The position numbers were made by a program, and so were the translations under genes. This document shows, piece after piece, positions 13,760 to 14,524 of a DNA stretch of 14,524 bases. Origin of the DNA: JALSJK01 sp964530345 (GTDB taxonomy: Bacteria > Pseudomonadota > Gammaproteobacteria > Methylococcales > Methylomonadaceae); the NCBI GenBank assembly GCA_964530345.1, contig CAZGYJ010000074.1, positions 1 through 14,524 of the forward strand. The letters run 5' to 3'. Position 1 is the stretch's first letter. Each line of letters begins with the position of its first letter. The notes beneath the pieces were generated by a model. The model was not told the origin of the DNA, did not search any database, and worked only from the letters and a program-made list of their open reading frames with translations.

Positions 13760-14506
13760 ATGACTAATTTTTTCACAATCAGCCCAGATTTTTCCCCAGA
13801 CCATCTTTCTGGATGGTATATTTTTAATACATGGTTGCAAAAAATTACCAATGAACCAATTCGTTTGGTTTTTTATGACAATTTTGAATTGCAGCGTGAG
13901 GCGATTGAAAATGATTGCATAGATTTGATTTATGCAAACCCTTTCGATGCAGCTATGCTGGTTCGGCATAAAGGGTTTAAACCTTTGGTCAAACCCGATG
14001 GTTATTCTGACGAAGCCATTATCGCTGTTCATACGAGCAGCAAGTATAAACAAATCACCGATCTACAACCTGGTTCTAGTATCGCAACAACAGATGACCC
14101 TGACATATTCATGATGGGGTTGATCCTGCTGGAACCGGCAGAGCTTGATAAGTCAAATGTTGAATTGCTTGCTTGTGAAAATTATATCCTGGTTGCCAAA
14201 CAATTAATTCAGGGTTCTGCAAATGCAGGAATTTTTTTTGCAGAAGCGTATGATGATTTGTCTAATATGGTGAAAAAACAGTTACGGATTTTAGTGCGTA
14301 GTCAAATTGACATCATCCATCATTCATTAATGATTGGCCCAAAATTATTGGAAAAGCACCGGTTATTCCAAGAAGCATTGGTTGAAATGGCAGGTAATGA
14401 GAAAGGAAAAGCCGTTTTAGAAAGTTTGGGTTTTGATCAATGGCAGATTGTAAATGAAGAAGAAATGGAATTTATGATTGACTTAATGGATACATTATCA
14501 AGCTAA
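13760..14506 (+). CDS. PhnD-like solute-binding domain without signal peptide
   Basis: A 248-residue protein resembling phosphate/phosphite/phosphonate periplasmic binding proteins (PhnD-like). Visible features are the early strand FTISPDFSPDHLSGWYIFN, a QREAIENDCIDLIYANPFDAAMLVRHKGFKPLVKP block (typical of the family: I-D-[LI]-x-x-x-N-P-x-x-A), an SSKYKQITDLQPGSSIATTD hinge region and a late SLMIGPKLLEKHRLFQEALVEM helix. Unlike transporter subunits, it starts directly with the first strand, with no signal peptide or lipobox, and GAGG (13746-13749) fixes that start. No permease or ATPase gene is next to it. It is therefore probably a cytoplasmic ligand sensor domain, perhaps feeding the GTPase/Roadblock switch. 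The ligand is unknown. A possible next start, ATG at 14513, is cut off by the window end. Confidence 0.8.
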   Translation: MTNFFTISPDFSPDHLSGWYIFNTWLQKITNEPIRLVFYDNFELQREAIENDCIDLIYANPFDAAMLVRHKGFKPLVKPDGYSDEAIIAVHTSSKYKQITDLQPGSSIATTDDPDIFMMGLILLEPAELDKSNVELLACENYILVAKQLIQGSANAGIFFAEAYDDLSNMVKKQLRILVRSQIDIIHHSLMIGPKLLEKHRLFQEALVEMAGNEKGKAVLESLGFDQWQIVNEEEMEFMIDLMDTLSS

Positions 14507-14524
14507 TTTGTAATGGCATCTTTA

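Noticed and set aside
13757..14053. 98-codon open frame on the minus strand opposite the solute-binding gene
   Set aside because: Lies wholly inside the well-supported PhnD-like gene and shows no domain pattern; a shadow frame.

Overview
The window is AT-rich, single-copy bacterial chromosome. Gene content points to a gammaproteobacterium: an OxyR-type regulator with both redox cysteines, a FimV-like TPR protein, an Aer-type PAS domain, an NfeD/slipin pair and di-heme peroxidases. The combination resembles Methylococcales-type methanotrophs, but no methane or methanol oxidation gene is present, so that placement is only an impression.

Layout. (1) 1-1237: the last codons of a probable OmpA-family protein, then a translationally coupled pair of secreted proteins (a DUF2807-like adhesin fold and an unknown), closed by a strong bidirectional terminator at 1272-1297. 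(2) 1314-5068: an oxidative-stress and cytochrome block. A minus-strand operon runs di-heme cytochrome c peroxidase lipoprotein, Tat-exported metallophosphoesterase, SoxA/TsdA-like monoheme cytochrome c, divergent from an OxyR-like LysR regulator. (3) 5081-9033: a 50-residue membrane protein on the minus strand, then a tight plus-strand operon of NfeD membrane serine protease, slipin (SPFH protein) and a fused aminoglycoside-phosphotransferase-like/P-loop kinase. (4) 9083-14506: a signalling region with two paralogous MglA/CvnD-like small GTPases, one with a lysine-rich N-terminal extension; a FimV-like TPR protein behind a consensus CRP/Vfr-like site; a winged-helix-like/degenerate Roadblock protein overlapping the second GTPase; a classic Roadblock/LC7 protein; a free-standing Aer-type FAD-PAS protein; and a PhnD-like solute-binding domain without a signal peptide.

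The last region is the most interesting part. Small GTPase, Roadblock regulator and sensor domains recall the MglA/MglB polarity switch and the Streptomyces conservons, but here the likely inputs are a cytoplasmic FAD-PAS redox sensor and a cytoplasmic phosphonate-type binding domain, and a FimV-like protein suggests a link to type IV pili or pole organisation. The genes lie in at least three transcription units separated by intergenic DNA rich in inverted repeats.

One of those intergenic stretches holds a clear non-autonomous transposon (13536-13699). It has 20-bp terminal inverted repeats beginning GTAAC and a perfect 8-bp target duplication, the signature of IS66-family ends, and it carries a nested extragenic palindrome. 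A second copy of its 20-bp end lies alone at 11001-11020. No tRNA, rRNA, CRISPR array or complete insertion sequence was seen.
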